Assembly: GCF_013141915.1 (NCBI RefSeq)
Contig: NZ_SROX01000001.1
Coordinates: 372,001-436,000, forward strand
Direction of reading: 5' to 3'
Source: Cupriavidus necator
GTDB taxonomy: Bacteria > Pseudomonadota > Gammaproteobacteria > Burkholderiales > Burkholderiaceae
DNA length: 64,000 nucleotides
The notes beneath the pieces are model-generated. The model was not told the DNA's origin, made no database searches, and saw only the letters and a list, made by a program, of their open reading frames with translations. This document shows positions 1 to 8,050 of this stretch, piece after piece (position 1 is the first letter of the stretch; each line of letters starts with the position of its first letter). Both the position numbers and the translations under genes were made by a program.

Positions 1-307
1 CCTGGCCATACTGGTCTACTTTGTCTGCTGCGGCGTCAGCCGGCTGGCGCGCTTCAACGTCACCGCCGAATCGCTGGCGGCGGGTAGCGGCAGCGGCAAG
101 GTGGCCTACTTCGAAGGCACACCCATTCCCACCAGCGTGCTGCTGACCGCCGTGCTGACATGGTGCGCATGGCGGGGCCAGCTCGGCGGCGAACTGCCCG
201 GCGGCGCATGGGTGCTTGGGCCCACGGTGCTGCATCCCCTGGTGCTGCTGTTTGCGCTGTCGGGGACGCTGATGGTCAGCAAGACCCTGCGCATCCCCAA
301 GTTCTGA
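1..307 (+). CDS. pssA: CDP-diacylglycerol--serine O-phosphatidyltransferase, C-terminal part
   Basis: Partial gene, open at the left edge of the window. The product would make phosphatidylserine from CDP-diacylglycerol and L-serine in the inner membrane, the first step to phosphatidylethanolamine. What is visible is the last ~101 residues: a hydrophobic helix, then CGVSRLARFNV and VAYFEGTPIPTS, which are typical of the PssA branch of the CDP-alcohol phosphatidyltransferases, and two more membrane helices ending in LRIPKF. The catalytic CDP-alcohol motif lies outside the window, so the call rests on the C-terminal signature alone. It converges on the next gene with a 12-base gap. Confidence 0.8.
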   Translation, partial: LAILVYFVCCGVSRLARFNVTAESLAAGSGSGKVAYFEGTPIPTSVLLTAVLTWCAWRGQLGGELPGGAWVLGPTVLHPLVLLFALSGTLMVSKTLRIPKF

Positions 308-319
308 AGGCGCCCGCCA

Positions 320-1624
320 TCATGCGGGTGCAGGCTCCGTCCGCTCGGCCGTACGGGGCCGGCTGACCATGAGCGCCATCAGCGCCGCCACCAGGCACGC
401 TGCCCCTGCCGCGTAGAGGGCCGGCGTATAGGTCAGCAGCAGCGTGCGGCTCAGCCCCGCGCCGAACGCTGCCACGGCGGCGCCGATCTGGTGCGCCGCG
501 AAGATCCAGCCGAACACCATCGGCGCACGCTCGCGCCCGAAAGCGGTGGCCGCCAGCTTGACGGTGGGCGGCACCGTGGCGATCCAGTCGAGGCCGTAGA
601 ACATCGCAAAGATCGACAGCCCGTACAGCGTGAAGGTGGAATGCGGCAGCCAGAACAGCGACAGGCCGCGCAGGGCGTAGTACCAGAACAGCAGCTTGCG
701 GCTGTCGTAGCGGTCGGACAGCCAGCCCGACAAGATGGTGCCGACAAAGTCGAATGCGCCCATCATTGCCAGCGCCGAGGCGGCGGGCACCGGGCCCATG
801 CCGAAGTCGCCACACAGTGCGATGAAGTGGGTCTGGATCAGGCCATTGGTGCTCAGGCCACAGATGAAGAAGGTGCCCGCCAGCACCCAGAAGGTTTGGG
901 TACGCGCGGCCTCACGCAGCACGCGGAAAGGTCCGCTCAGCGTGAATGGCGTGGCCGGCGGTGCGGCGAGCGGCGTGGCCGGATGGGACGGCACTTCGCC
1001 GAACGCGGCCAGGCCGACATCGGCGGGACGGTTGCGCATCAGCCCGAACACCAGCAGAGCCAATGCCGCACAGGCCGCCAGCACCGGCAGCACGGCCACG
1101 CGCCAGCCCATATGCTCGATCAGCCAGGCGGCCACCGGCAGGAACGCCAGCTGCCCGGTGGCGGCGCTGGCCGTCAGGATGCCGATCACCAGGCCGCGCC
1201 GCGCGCTGAACCAGCGGTTGGCCACTACGGCCGCCAGCACCAGCGCGGTCAGCCCGGAGCCGACGCCCAGCATCAGGCCCCACGCCACAAACAGCTGCCA
1301 CAGCTCGGTCGACACGGTGGCCAGCGCCATGCCCCCGGCAATCAGCGCCAGCGCGACGCAGACCACGTTGCGCACGCCGAAGCGATCCATCAGCAGCGCC
1401 GAGAACGGCGCCATCAGCCCGAACAGCGCGAAGCGGAACGCCAGGATCGACGAGATCTGGTCGGTGTTCCAGCCCATCTCCCTGGTCAGCGGCTTCAGGA
1501 AGGCACCGGGCAGGCCCAGTGCGGCCGAGGTGGTCAGCATCACCAGGAAGGTGAGGGCGGCGATCAGCCACGCGTAGTGGATGCCGCGCCGGTCGAGCCG
1601 GCGGGAAAGGGCTTGCGCGAACAT
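320..1624 (-). CDS. MFS transporter, 12 TM, substrate unknown
   Basis: A 434-residue major facilitator protein. The N-terminus is short and cytoplasmic (RRLDRRGIHYAW), followed by a run of about 12 hydrophobic helices. The loop 2-3 signature is seen as LMDRFGVRN near residue 80, and a matching SDRYDSRK loop lies in the second half. The central loop, residues ~195-220, is Pro/Ala rich. The pattern fits secondary transporters of the monocarboxylate/oxalate-formate type, but no substrate can be read from sequence. It lies 108 bases downstream of a TetR gene on the same strand, so the two are probably co-transcribed and co-regulated. Confidence 0.88.
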   Translation of the reverse strand: MFAQALSRRLDRRGIHYAWLIAALTFLVMLTTSAALGLPGAFLKPLTREMGWNTDQISSILAFRFALFGLMAPFSALLMDRFGVRNVVCVALALIAGGMALATVSTELWQLFVAWGLMLGVGSGLTALVLAAVVANRWFSARRGLVIGILTASAATGQLAFLPVAAWLIEHMGWRVAVLPVLAACAALALLVFGLMRNRPADVGLAAFGEVPSHPATPLAAPPATPFTLSGPFRVLREAARTQTFWVLAGTFFICGLSTNGLIQTHFIALCGDFGMGPVPAASALAMMGAFDFVGTILSGWLSDRYDSRKLLFWYYALRGLSLFWLPHSTFTLYGLSIFAMFYGLDWIATVPPTVKLAATAFGRERAPMVFGWIFAAHQIGAAVAAFGAGLSRTLLLTYTPALYAAGAACLVAALMALMVSRPRTAERTEPAPA

Positions 1625-1732
1625 GGGGCTCTCGTGATCCGGATTTTAGGGTGGGATGGAACAGGGCAAAGGAAGGGCATTCCCGCTGCGCATGGCGGCG
1701 GGGTGTGGTCTTGTTTCGGGAAAAGCTTTGAA

Positions 1733-2326
1733 CTATCCGCTGCTGCCGAGCAGGCGGGCCCGCACCGCGTGCAGCATCTCGTCGGAAAGCGGGTTGCCTT
1801 CCGTGGCGCGCGCCAGCGTGACCGCACCGACCAGCAGGGCCATGCGCACCAGCGCTTCGTCGTGGCGTTGCTGCGGATCGTCTGACGCCACGGTCTGCGC
1901 CATGTCGTCGACCATGGTCCGCAGCCCCTCCGCATAGGCCTGGCGCACGGGCTTGCCGGCGGGCTCGCGCGCGACATCGACGGCAAGCGCGGCGGCCGCG
2001 CAGCCGACGCCGGGGTTGGCGCAATGCGCGGGGGTCAGGTAGGGCTCGACCAGATTAGCGAGCATGGCCTTGCGGTCGCCGTTCGCCCGGGCGAGACGGC
2101 GCTCCCAGCGCGCCGTCGATTCCTCGAATGCGCGCTTGCAGGCCTGGGCCGCCAGTGCGTCCTTCGAAGCAAAGTGGCCGTAGAAGCCGCCATGGGTGAG
2201 GCCGGCACCGGCCATCAACTCCGCCACGCTCACCCCGTTGAGGCCGCGCTCGCGGAACAGCCGCGACGACGCTTGTTCGATCGCCTCGCGGTTCTTGTCG
2301 GTTTGCTCACGTGATGCGCGTGCCAT
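1733..2326 (-). CDS. TetR/AcrR-family transcriptional regulator
   Basis: A 197-residue repressor-type protein. Residues ~10-60 form the N-terminal TetR DNA-binding domain, with the helix-turn-helix core VSVAELMAGAGLTHGGFYGH followed by FASKDAL, as in most TetR proteins. The remaining ~135 residues are the helical ligand-binding and dimerisation domain, with a Cys pair near CANPGVGCA. It lies between an MFS gene on its own strand and a divergent DHA2-type MFS gene. The shared upstream region holds inverted repeats, so it probably represses itself and one or both transporters until an inducer binds. The ligand is unknown. Confidence 0.92.
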   Translation of the reverse strand: MARASREQTDKNREAIEQASSRLFRERGLNGVSVAELMAGAGLTHGGFYGHFASKDALAAQACKRAFEESTARWERRLARANGDRKAMLANLVEPYLTPAHCANPGVGCAAAALAVDVAREPAGKPVRQAYAEGLRTMVDDMAQTVASDDPQQRHDEALVRMALLVGAVTLARATEGNPLSDEMLHAVRARLLGSSG

Positions 2327-2361
2327 TACCAGGCTCCTTGGGACTCGGTTTTCGCGTAGTT

Positions 2362-2406
2362 TAGATGATGGATATCATTTATTCAATAGATGTCGAGTAT
2401 CATCTA
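2362..2406. promoter_or_regulatory. Putative TetR operator region between divergent genes
   Basis: The stretch has outer inverted arms TAGATGAT (2362-2369) and ATCATCTA (2399-2406). Inside are two smaller dyads, ATGAT-ggat-ATCAT (about 2365-2378) and AGATG-8 nt-CATCT (about 2388-2405). The region is AT-rich against GC-rich flanks and starts 36 bases from the tetR start codon. Position and symmetry fit a site for the adjacent TetR protein covering divergent promoters. Binding is inferred. Confidence 0.55.
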
Positions 2407-2597
2407 TTAAGGCTGCGCGCGAATATGTGCATACATATGAAGTCGTCTTCAGCAAAGTGAAGGGTTTTCCCGTATCGTGTCGCCTGATGATCGCCCCGCC
2501 AGCGCGACGCCCTTGCGCCGCCGGCCCGGCTGGGCGGCAACCGGTAAAGACAGTGTCCAGTACAACCCCCCTGCAGACCGCCTCCACGGCTGACGCC

Positions 2598-3938
2598 ATG
2601 ACTTCGCGCGAGCGGCGCGGCATGGCCGCGATTCTCATCGCCGTCGCCCTTGCCACCCTCGATACCGCCATCGCCAACACGGCGTTGCCGTCGATTGCGG
2701 CCGACCTGCGCGCTACGCCGGCCGCCTCGGTATGGGTCATCAATGCCTATCAACTGGCCATGGTGGCGACGCTGCTGCCGTTCGCGGCGCTGGGCGGCGT
2801 GCTGGGCCACCGGCGCATTTACCTCGGCGGTGTGCTGCTGTTCACCGCGGCTTCGGTGGTATGCGCGCTGGCGTGGTCGCTGCCGACACTGGCCGCGGCG
2901 CGGGTGCTGCAGGGCATCGGCGCGGCGGCCATCATGAGCGTCAACACGGCGCTGATCAGCGCCATCTTTCCCACGCACCGGCTCGGGCGCGGCTTGGGGC
3001 TGAATGCGCTGGTGGTGGGCGTTTCATTTGCGGTGGGGCCGACGGTGGCGTCGGTGATCCTGTCGTTCGGCACGTGGCCATGGCTGTTCGCCGTGAACCT
3101 GCCGATCGGCCTGCTGGCGCTGGCGATCGGGCGCGGCGCCTTGCCGCAGACCGCGCGCAGCACGCACGGCTTCGATCGCGTAGCGGCGGTGCTCAGCGTG
3201 ATTGCCTTCGCCGCGCTGATCCTTGCGCTGGGAGAGGGGGCACAGCGCGCGCCGTTGCATTTGTCGCTGGCCGCGGCCGGCATCTTCGTGGTGGCATTCG
3301 CGCTGCTGCTGTGGCGCGAGCGCGGCCATCCGGCGCCGATGCTGCCGGTGGACCTGTTCCGGCGGCCGATGTTTGCGCTGTCGACGCTGACTGCGGTGTG
3401 TTCCTTCGCCGCGCAGGGCCTGGCCTTTGTCTCGCTGCCGTTCTATTTCCAGCACGTGCTGGGACGAGGGCAGGTGGAAACCGGCTTCCTGCTGACACCG
3501 TGGTCGGTGGTGGTGGCGCTGATCGGGCCGCTGGCCGGGCGCTTGTCTGACCGCTACCCACCGGCCGTGCTCGGCGGCGTGGGGCTGGCGGTGCTGAGTG
3601 CCGGCATGCTGTCGCTGGCCCTGCTGCCGGCCGACCCCAGCGCGCTCGATATCGGCATCCGCATGTGCATTTGCGGCGCCGGCTTCGGCTTCTTCCAGTC
3701 GCCCAACCTCAAGGCCCTGATGACCAGCGCCCCGCGTGAGCGCAGCGGCGGCGCCAGCGGCGTGGTGGCCACGGCGCGGCTGATCGGGCAGGCCACCGGC
3801 GCAGCGCTGGTGGCGCTGTGCTTTGGCCTCGCCGGCGACCACGGCCCCGGCCTGGCGCTGGCGTTGGGCGCGGCGTTTGCGGGCGCCGGCGCCGTGGCCA
3901 GCTGGATGCGGCTGGCGGCAGCCCAACCGAGGGCGTAG
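2598..3938 (+). CDS. DHA2-type MFS drug/multidrug exporter
   Basis: A ~446-residue transporter of the 14-TM drug:H+ antiporter-2 group. After a short polar start it shows LATLDTAIANTALPSIA (TM1, motif D1 of the family), WVINAYQLAMVATLLPFAAL and the loop GHRRIYL, then ARVLQGIGAAAIMSVN (motif B with R and GxG) and the motif C-like stretch VVGVSFAVGPTVAS. The ATG at 2598 gives the usual short N-terminus. An in-frame GTG at 2553 and ATG at 2487 would add 15 or 37 residues, and no start has a good Shine-Dalgarno. It is divergent from the TetR gene and shares its operator region. The efflux role comes from the family; the substrate is unknown. Confidence 0.88.
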   Translation: MTSRERRGMAAILIAVALATLDTAIANTALPSIAADLRATPAASVWVINAYQLAMVATLLPFAALGGVLGHRRIYLGGVLLFTAASVVCALAWSLPTLAAARVLQGIGAAAIMSVNTALISAIFPTHRLGRGLGLNALVVGVSFAVGPTVASVILSFGTWPWLFAVNLPIGLLALAIGRGALPQTARSTHGFDRVAAVLSVIAFAALILALGEGAQRAPLHLSLAAAGIFVVAFALLLWRERGHPAPMLPVDLFRRPMFALSTLTAVCSFAAQGLAFVSLPFYFQHVLGRGQVETGFLLTPWSVVVALIGPLAGRLSDRYPPAVLGGVGLAVLSAGMLSLALLPADPSALDIGIRMCICGAGFGFFQSPNLKALMTSAPRERSGGASGVVATARLIGQATGAALVALCFGLAGDHGPGLALALGAAFAGAGAVASWMRLAAAQPRA

Positions 3939-3956
3939 GCGGGGAACGCCCCCCGC
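3939..3956. terminator. Short GC hairpin between convergent genes
   Basis: GCGGGG (3939-3944) and CCCCGC (3951-3956) pair over a 6-base loop directly after the stop codon of the exporter and just before the 3' end of the convergent nucleotidase gene. There is no T-tract, so termination is only suggested by position. Confidence 0.3.
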
Positions 3957-3963
3957 ATGCGGA

Positions 3964-5802
3964 TCAGTTCAGGCGGGTGATCCGGCTCGCCGGGGGCGGG
4001 CTGACTGGCGAGTTCGCCTTGAAGTAGGCTTCGAAGACATCGATGTCGACCGGCCCGGCCTGCTGGTTCGTGCCCTGCTTCAACACCGTGAAGTTGTCGC
4101 CGCCCGAGGCCATGAAGTTGTTCACCGTGACGCGGTAGGTTTTGGCCGGGTCGATGGAGACGCCGTTGAGCCTGAGGGAAGCCGGATCGACGCGATTGCC
4201 CTGGCCCGCGGCAGCGCCTGCAGGCTTGCCGGCGTCCCAGGTATAGGTGAAGCCGCTGGAAACCTGCAGTACCCGGCCGCCTGCCGGCTGCGGCGCTTCC
4301 CACTGCTGTTCCAGCAGGCGCAGGATCTGCGCACCGGTCAGGTTCATCGTCACCATGCTGTTGCCGAAGGGCATGACGCCATAGAGCTGCCCGAACGTGG
4401 TCTGGCCACTGGTGGCGGCGTCGTACGCCAGGTTCTGGCGCAGCCCGCCGGGATTGGTGAATGCGATCACGGCCGGCCCGAACGAGGCATCGGAAGTGCC
4501 GGCCAGGTAGGCGTCCGCCACCAGGTCGCCCAGTGCCGACTCGCCCGCGGCAGTCTGGGTGCGATCGATGGTGGCGGTGATGGCGCCCATCACCGCGTTC
4601 TTGATCGGCGCGGTCAGCTCCACGTAGCGCTTGACCATCCCATCGACGGCGCTGTCCCTGGCAAGCGCCGTGTAGCCCGCGGGCAGTGCAATCGGAGTGC
4701 CGTTGTTATCTTTGATCACCAGATCATTGACCGCGACACGGTTGTTGGCCACCTTGGTGGAGACCTTGCGTGTCGCCGGATCGATCGTGATATCGATTTC
4801 CGAGGCCAGCCGGCCATAGAAGCCCGTCTGCGTCAGCAGCTTGCCGTCAGGCCGGGTGCAGACATATTCCTGGTGGGTGTGTCCGCTGATCACGATATCG
4901 ACGGCGGAATCCAGCTTGTCGACGATCGACACGATGGCACCGTTCAGTCCCGGGCAGCTTTTGTCGTTCACCGTGCCCGCCGTGGTCGAACCGCCTTCAT
5001 GGAGCAACACCACGATGGCATTCACGTTCTGCTGCCGCAGTTCAGGAATCAGCCGGTTGACCGTGTCCGCCTCGGCCTCGAAGGTCAGGCCCGCGGTACC
5101 CGCGGGCGTCACTACCGACGGCGTGTCCTTCAGCGTCATGCCGATAAAGGCCACCTTGGCCCAGTCGAAGGTCTTGATCCGGTAGGCCGGCAACAGCGGC
5201 TTGCCGGTCGCCTGGTCGATGACATTGGCCGCGAGGTACTGGAATTTGGCCCCGGCGTACGCACCGTTGGTCATGCAGGTGTCCACGCCGACAATGCCGC
5301 GCCGGCCATCCGCCGACCTCGGGAAGCAGCCACCATTCTGCAGCCGCAGCAGTTCATCGCGTCCCTTGTCGAACTCATGATTGCCGACCGAGGAAATCTC
5401 CAGGCCCATCTGGCTCAGCACATCGATGGCCGGCTCCTCATGGAACGCCCCGGCAACCAGCGGCGAAGCGCCAACCATGTCTCCGGCCGCCACCACCACG
5501 TTATTCGGATTCTTCGCCTTCAGGTTCTGGATCAGCGAGGCCAGATACGCGGCACCGCCGGCGGAAACGCGGGTGCCGGCCGGGTTGCCGGCATCCTGCA
5601 CCACCACGCTGCCACCGGGCGCTTCCAGGTTGCCGTGGAAATCATTGAGCCCGATGATCTTGACCGATACCGGGGCGTCCGCGGCCGGCGTCGGGCCGAC
5701 CGGCGCCGGAGCGCCCTCGTCACTGCCGGAACCGCAGGCGGCAACGATGCCTGCAAGAGCGAGCGCACCCAGGCTCGCGACGACATACCGTTTGCGTGTC
5801 AT
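3964..5802 (-). CDS. 5'-nucleotidase / 2',3'-cyclic phosphodiesterase-type lipoprotein
   Basis: About 612 residues from ATG 5802 (MTRKRY); a second ATG three codons upstream (5811) is possible. A signal peptide ends in a lipobox, GIVAAC, with the lipidated Cys near residue 23, so the enzyme is likely membrane-anchored and faces the periplasm. The metallophosphatase domain follows with GLNDFHGNLE (first metal ligands), AAGDMVGASP, VGNHEFDKG and ISGHTHQEY. The C-terminal half is the 5'-nucleotidase substrate-recognition domain, with TNPGGLRQNL, GQLYGVMPFGNSM and YRVTVNNFMASGGDNF. The expected role is scavenging phosphate and nucleosides from extracellular nucleotides. It is convergent with the exporter. 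Confidence 0.92.
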   Translation of the reverse strand: MTRKRYVVASLGALALAGIVAACGSGSDEGAPAPVGPTPAADAPVSVKIIGLNDFHGNLEAPGGSVVVQDAGNPAGTRVSAGGAAYLASLIQNLKAKNPNNVVVAAGDMVGASPLVAGAFHEEPAIDVLSQMGLEISSVGNHEFDKGRDELLRLQNGGCFPRSADGRRGIVGVDTCMTNGAYAGAKFQYLAANVIDQATGKPLLPAYRIKTFDWAKVAFIGMTLKDTPSVVTPAGTAGLTFEAEADTVNRLIPELRQQNVNAIVVLLHEGGSTTAGTVNDKSCPGLNGAIVSIVDKLDSAVDIVISGHTHQEYVCTRPDGKLLTQTGFYGRLASEIDITIDPATRKVSTKVANNRVAVNDLVIKDNNGTPIALPAGYTALARDSAVDGMVKRYVELTAPIKNAVMGAITATIDRTQTAAGESALGDLVADAYLAGTSDASFGPAVIAFTNPGGLRQNLAYDAATSGQTTFGQLYGVMPFGNSMVTMNLTGAQILRLLEQQWEAPQPAGGRVLQVSSGFTYTWDAGKPAGAAAGQGNRVDPASLRLNGVSIDPAKTYRVTVNNFMASGGDNFTVLKQGTNQQAGPVDIDVFEAYFKANSPVSPPPASRITRLN

Positions 5803-5927
5803 GTGGCCCATCCTTTGGGAAGCGGCAGGCGCCCACTCTATGAGCCGATCGTGACTGCTTCATGACGCAGGGATGTCACGCCATGGCGCTAACCTGAAAC
5901 GCCATCAACGCCATGCACCGAATGCCA

Positions 5928-6326
5928 ATGCATCCCTACCTGATCGCCTGCGCGCTCGCCGGTTGCGCGGGAATTGCGCAGGCCGCCACCGCGGAACTGC
6001 CTCCAGCCGTGACGCAGGCAAGCCGGCATGCCATGGCGGCTTGCCAGGAATTCATGCATGACGATGCGGACGAATACCGGTCCTGCATCGACGCCATTGC
6101 CCGCGAGATTCCGCGGGGGCGCAAGGATACGGCGGCGCGGTTGCTCGGGCATTACTACTATGCGTGGGTCGGAGCCAATAGCTCGGCGCGTTTGTCGTTG
6201 CCCGGGGCCGAGGCGGCGGCGCAGGTCTATCTGCGGGAATTTCGTGCTTTGCAGCGCAAGCTGGGGGTGGATGACAAGACGTTGTGCAAGGCGGTGCCGG
6301 GGGATTGTGGGCAGCGGGGGGGGTGA
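5928..6326 (+). CDS. Small secreted protein of unknown function
   Basis: About 132 residues. From ATG 5928 the protein begins with a classical signal peptide (MHPYLIACALAGCAGIAQA, predicted cut after AQA). Two further in-frame ATGs at 5913 and 5922 are possible starts. The mature part has four Cys (MAACQEF, RSCIDA, KTLCKA, GDCG), suggesting two disulphides in the periplasm, and an aromatic stretch GHYYYAWVGA. I do not recognise a family. The 3' end of the gene and the following 35 bases are extremely G-rich on the coding strand. This is the last ordinary gene before the T6SS cargo module on the other strand. Confidence 0.7.
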   Translation: MHPYLIACALAGCAGIAQAATAELPPAVTQASRHAMAACQEFMHDDADEYRSCIDAIAREIPRGRKDTAARLLGHYYYAWVGANSSARLSLPGAEAAAQVYLREFRALQRKLGVDDKTLCKAVPGDCGQRGG

Positions 6327-6397
6327 TTGAGAAGCTGGAGGGGGAGAAGGGGCTGTGAATGGGTTGGGAAATTGCTTGGCGCGAAAGTGGAGCGCTA

Positions 6398-6835
6398 CTA
6401 GTCGCTGTAGGCCCGGAGCAAGTCACGTATATCCTCTTTGGTCAACTGGCCAGAGGCGAGCGCGGCCGAAAAGTCTTCCTTCCCCAGCGGAAAGCGCGCG
6501 AGCAGCGAGTGAAGGCTCTCTTTGTCCAAGGGCGTAGCGGTCAGCGGATCCAGCCAGAATTTCTCCGTTGCTTCCCGAGTGTCCAGCTTTGTGCCCTCCA
6601 CATTGATGTAGACCTTGTATCGGACAAAACCCTCGGCGAAAGCGCGATCAAGATACAGAGATGTGCCGCGGGGCAGGATAGCGGCAGGGCTGTCCGAACT
6701 GCCCCCGGTGAGCAGCAATGGATACTGCAGCTTGTGTACCCTGGGGACTTCTTCGGGCTCGAGTTTGTGTACCAGGGATGCGCCAGCTATGGCTCCGATG
6801 ACCGCGGAGAGGATCGAGGTCAGTAGGCGCTTCAT
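6398..6835 (-). CDS. Unknown protein with N-terminal membrane anchor, at the end of a T6SS immunity module
   Basis: About 145 residues from ATG 6835 (MKRLLTSILS); an in-frame ATG at 6865 would add 10 residues. Residues ~4-25 form one membrane helix or uncleaved signal (LTSILSAVIGAIAGASLVHK). The rest is soluble and probably periplasmic. No family is recognised. It lies at the 3' end of the minus-strand run vgrG1-toxin-immunity-pseudo-immunity, about 100 bases after the pseudogene, and has the same lower GC. It may be an accessory immunity gene or a passenger of the same module; that is only inference from position. Confidence 0.6.
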   Translation of the reverse strand: MKRLLTSILSAVIGAIAGASLVHKLEPEEVPRVHKLQYPLLLTGGSSDSPAAILPRGTSLYLDRAFAEGFVRYKVYINVEGTKLDTREATEKFWLDPLTATPLDKESLHSLLARFPLGKEDFSAALASGQLTKEDIRDLLRAYSD

Positions 6836-6935
6836 GGTGTTGTCCAATCCGGCAGGCGCGCTCATTCGGTCGCGTCAGTTGGTGCGTCAAAGTCGGTGGT
6901 GACAAGGTTCGTATCACGCAAGCTTCTGGCGTAGG

Positions 6936-7913
6936 CTACAAACGTCCCGCTTTGGGGGCAGGTTGCCCTGTTTCAAACCAAATCATGGGGCTATCCGTTC
7001 CACTTGGCGGGGCAGGATTATTTTTGGCTCCAGTTGGTTTCTGGAAGACATACTCCTCTTCCTCCGCGGGGATGGAGCCATCCTCATAACGCATATCCTT
7101 CCATAGGAGACACCACGTCACAGGTTCGGAAGAACTTTCATTTTCATCTTCATACCTTGCCGCTGGCGCTGGCGATCCCGCGTGCGAGTAATTCATGCAT
7201 CCGATAATCGGAAATGGTCCCTTGGGCTCTCCTTTTTCTTTCCTGAATAGCGAAAATCCGCCTGATTTCGTAACCTCAACAGGCTCCCATATGCCAGAAA
7301 AGGGAATGGCATGTCCGGTCGAGATAAGCACTGGGGCCTTCGGAGTCGGTACATCGACGAGAAGATTGGGGAAATGCATACTGACGAGTTGGACCCAGCC
7401 AGTTGCCAAAGCTATATGGGGCGGCGTCATCAAGCCACTTGCTTTCGAGTATGTCTGAACACGCTCCCCAAGCCTGTGAGAGATCATCAAAGGTATCGAG
7501 AAATCTGTTCGCCCCAGGGGTGCTAACTTCCTCGATCGCTGGGTGCTCCCGCCACTCTATACGAATCAGGTAATTCCCCCAATAGGAGCGAGGCCGATCT
7601 GCCAGTGAAAATTGACCATTAACGTCATACTTAAATACTAACTTATCGCCATTTTTAAGTCGGAATATTGCGTCCTCGAGGTGCGCGAGCCCTTCCGAGG
7701 CATCGATATAGTGAGATTCCGTAATTTGAGAAGAATGTTCCTTACCTAATTCGCCGCAGTTGTCTGCAATTTTCGATAGCGAGCGTCCAGGCCCTGGTAG
7801 TACCCAAGAATGCGTTTCCATGCCGTGTACGAACTGATTCGTTTGAGCCAATGAAAGGATTTTCGGCGCTCATCATCGTTTGGAAGGTGGATATTGTTAG
7901 ATTGGCTAGTCAC
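6936..7913 (-). pseudogene. Frameshifted paralogue of the adjacent immunity gene (Imm71/72-like)
   Basis: Read in three frames, this stretch aligns along its length with the intact gene at 8051-9124. The first frame (from about GTG 7913) gives RRKSFHWLKRISSYTAWKRI, matching WLKQISSYTAWNRV in the intact copy. Near 7770-7773 the frame changes; one extra A in the A4 run (coding strand) would restore it. The second frame gives IADNCGEL through YLIRIEWREHP to PYSFGNWLG. Near 7381 the frame changes again, as if 2 nt were lost between CAG and ATGCATTTC. The third frame carries IPFSGIWEPVEV and GQPAPKAGRL, then a stop, so the copy also lacks ~23 C-terminal residues. It is a decayed gene unless the indels are sequencing errors. 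Confidence 0.8.
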
Positions 7914-8050
7914 GGCTTCATCGATATTTTTCGGTTTCCTTTAGTCCAATAGTCGGATTACTGGTAAATTGGACGAGATATGATCCATATCCCAATGCCA
8001 AATCGTTGCAGCCCCAGGCTGACGTCTACGCAATTTATGTAGACGTTTGA

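Noticed and set aside
491..1885. Long plus-strand open frame (464 codons) across the MFS and TetR genes
   Set aside because: It is the antisense shadow of two well-supported minus-strand genes in high-GC DNA. The translation is rich in Arg/Gln/His/Gly and shows no family features.
3823..5865. Plus-strand open frame of 680 codons over the 5'-nucleotidase gene
   Set aside because: It is an antisense shadow. The minus-strand gene has a lipobox, metal ligands and domain order, and this frame has nothing comparable.
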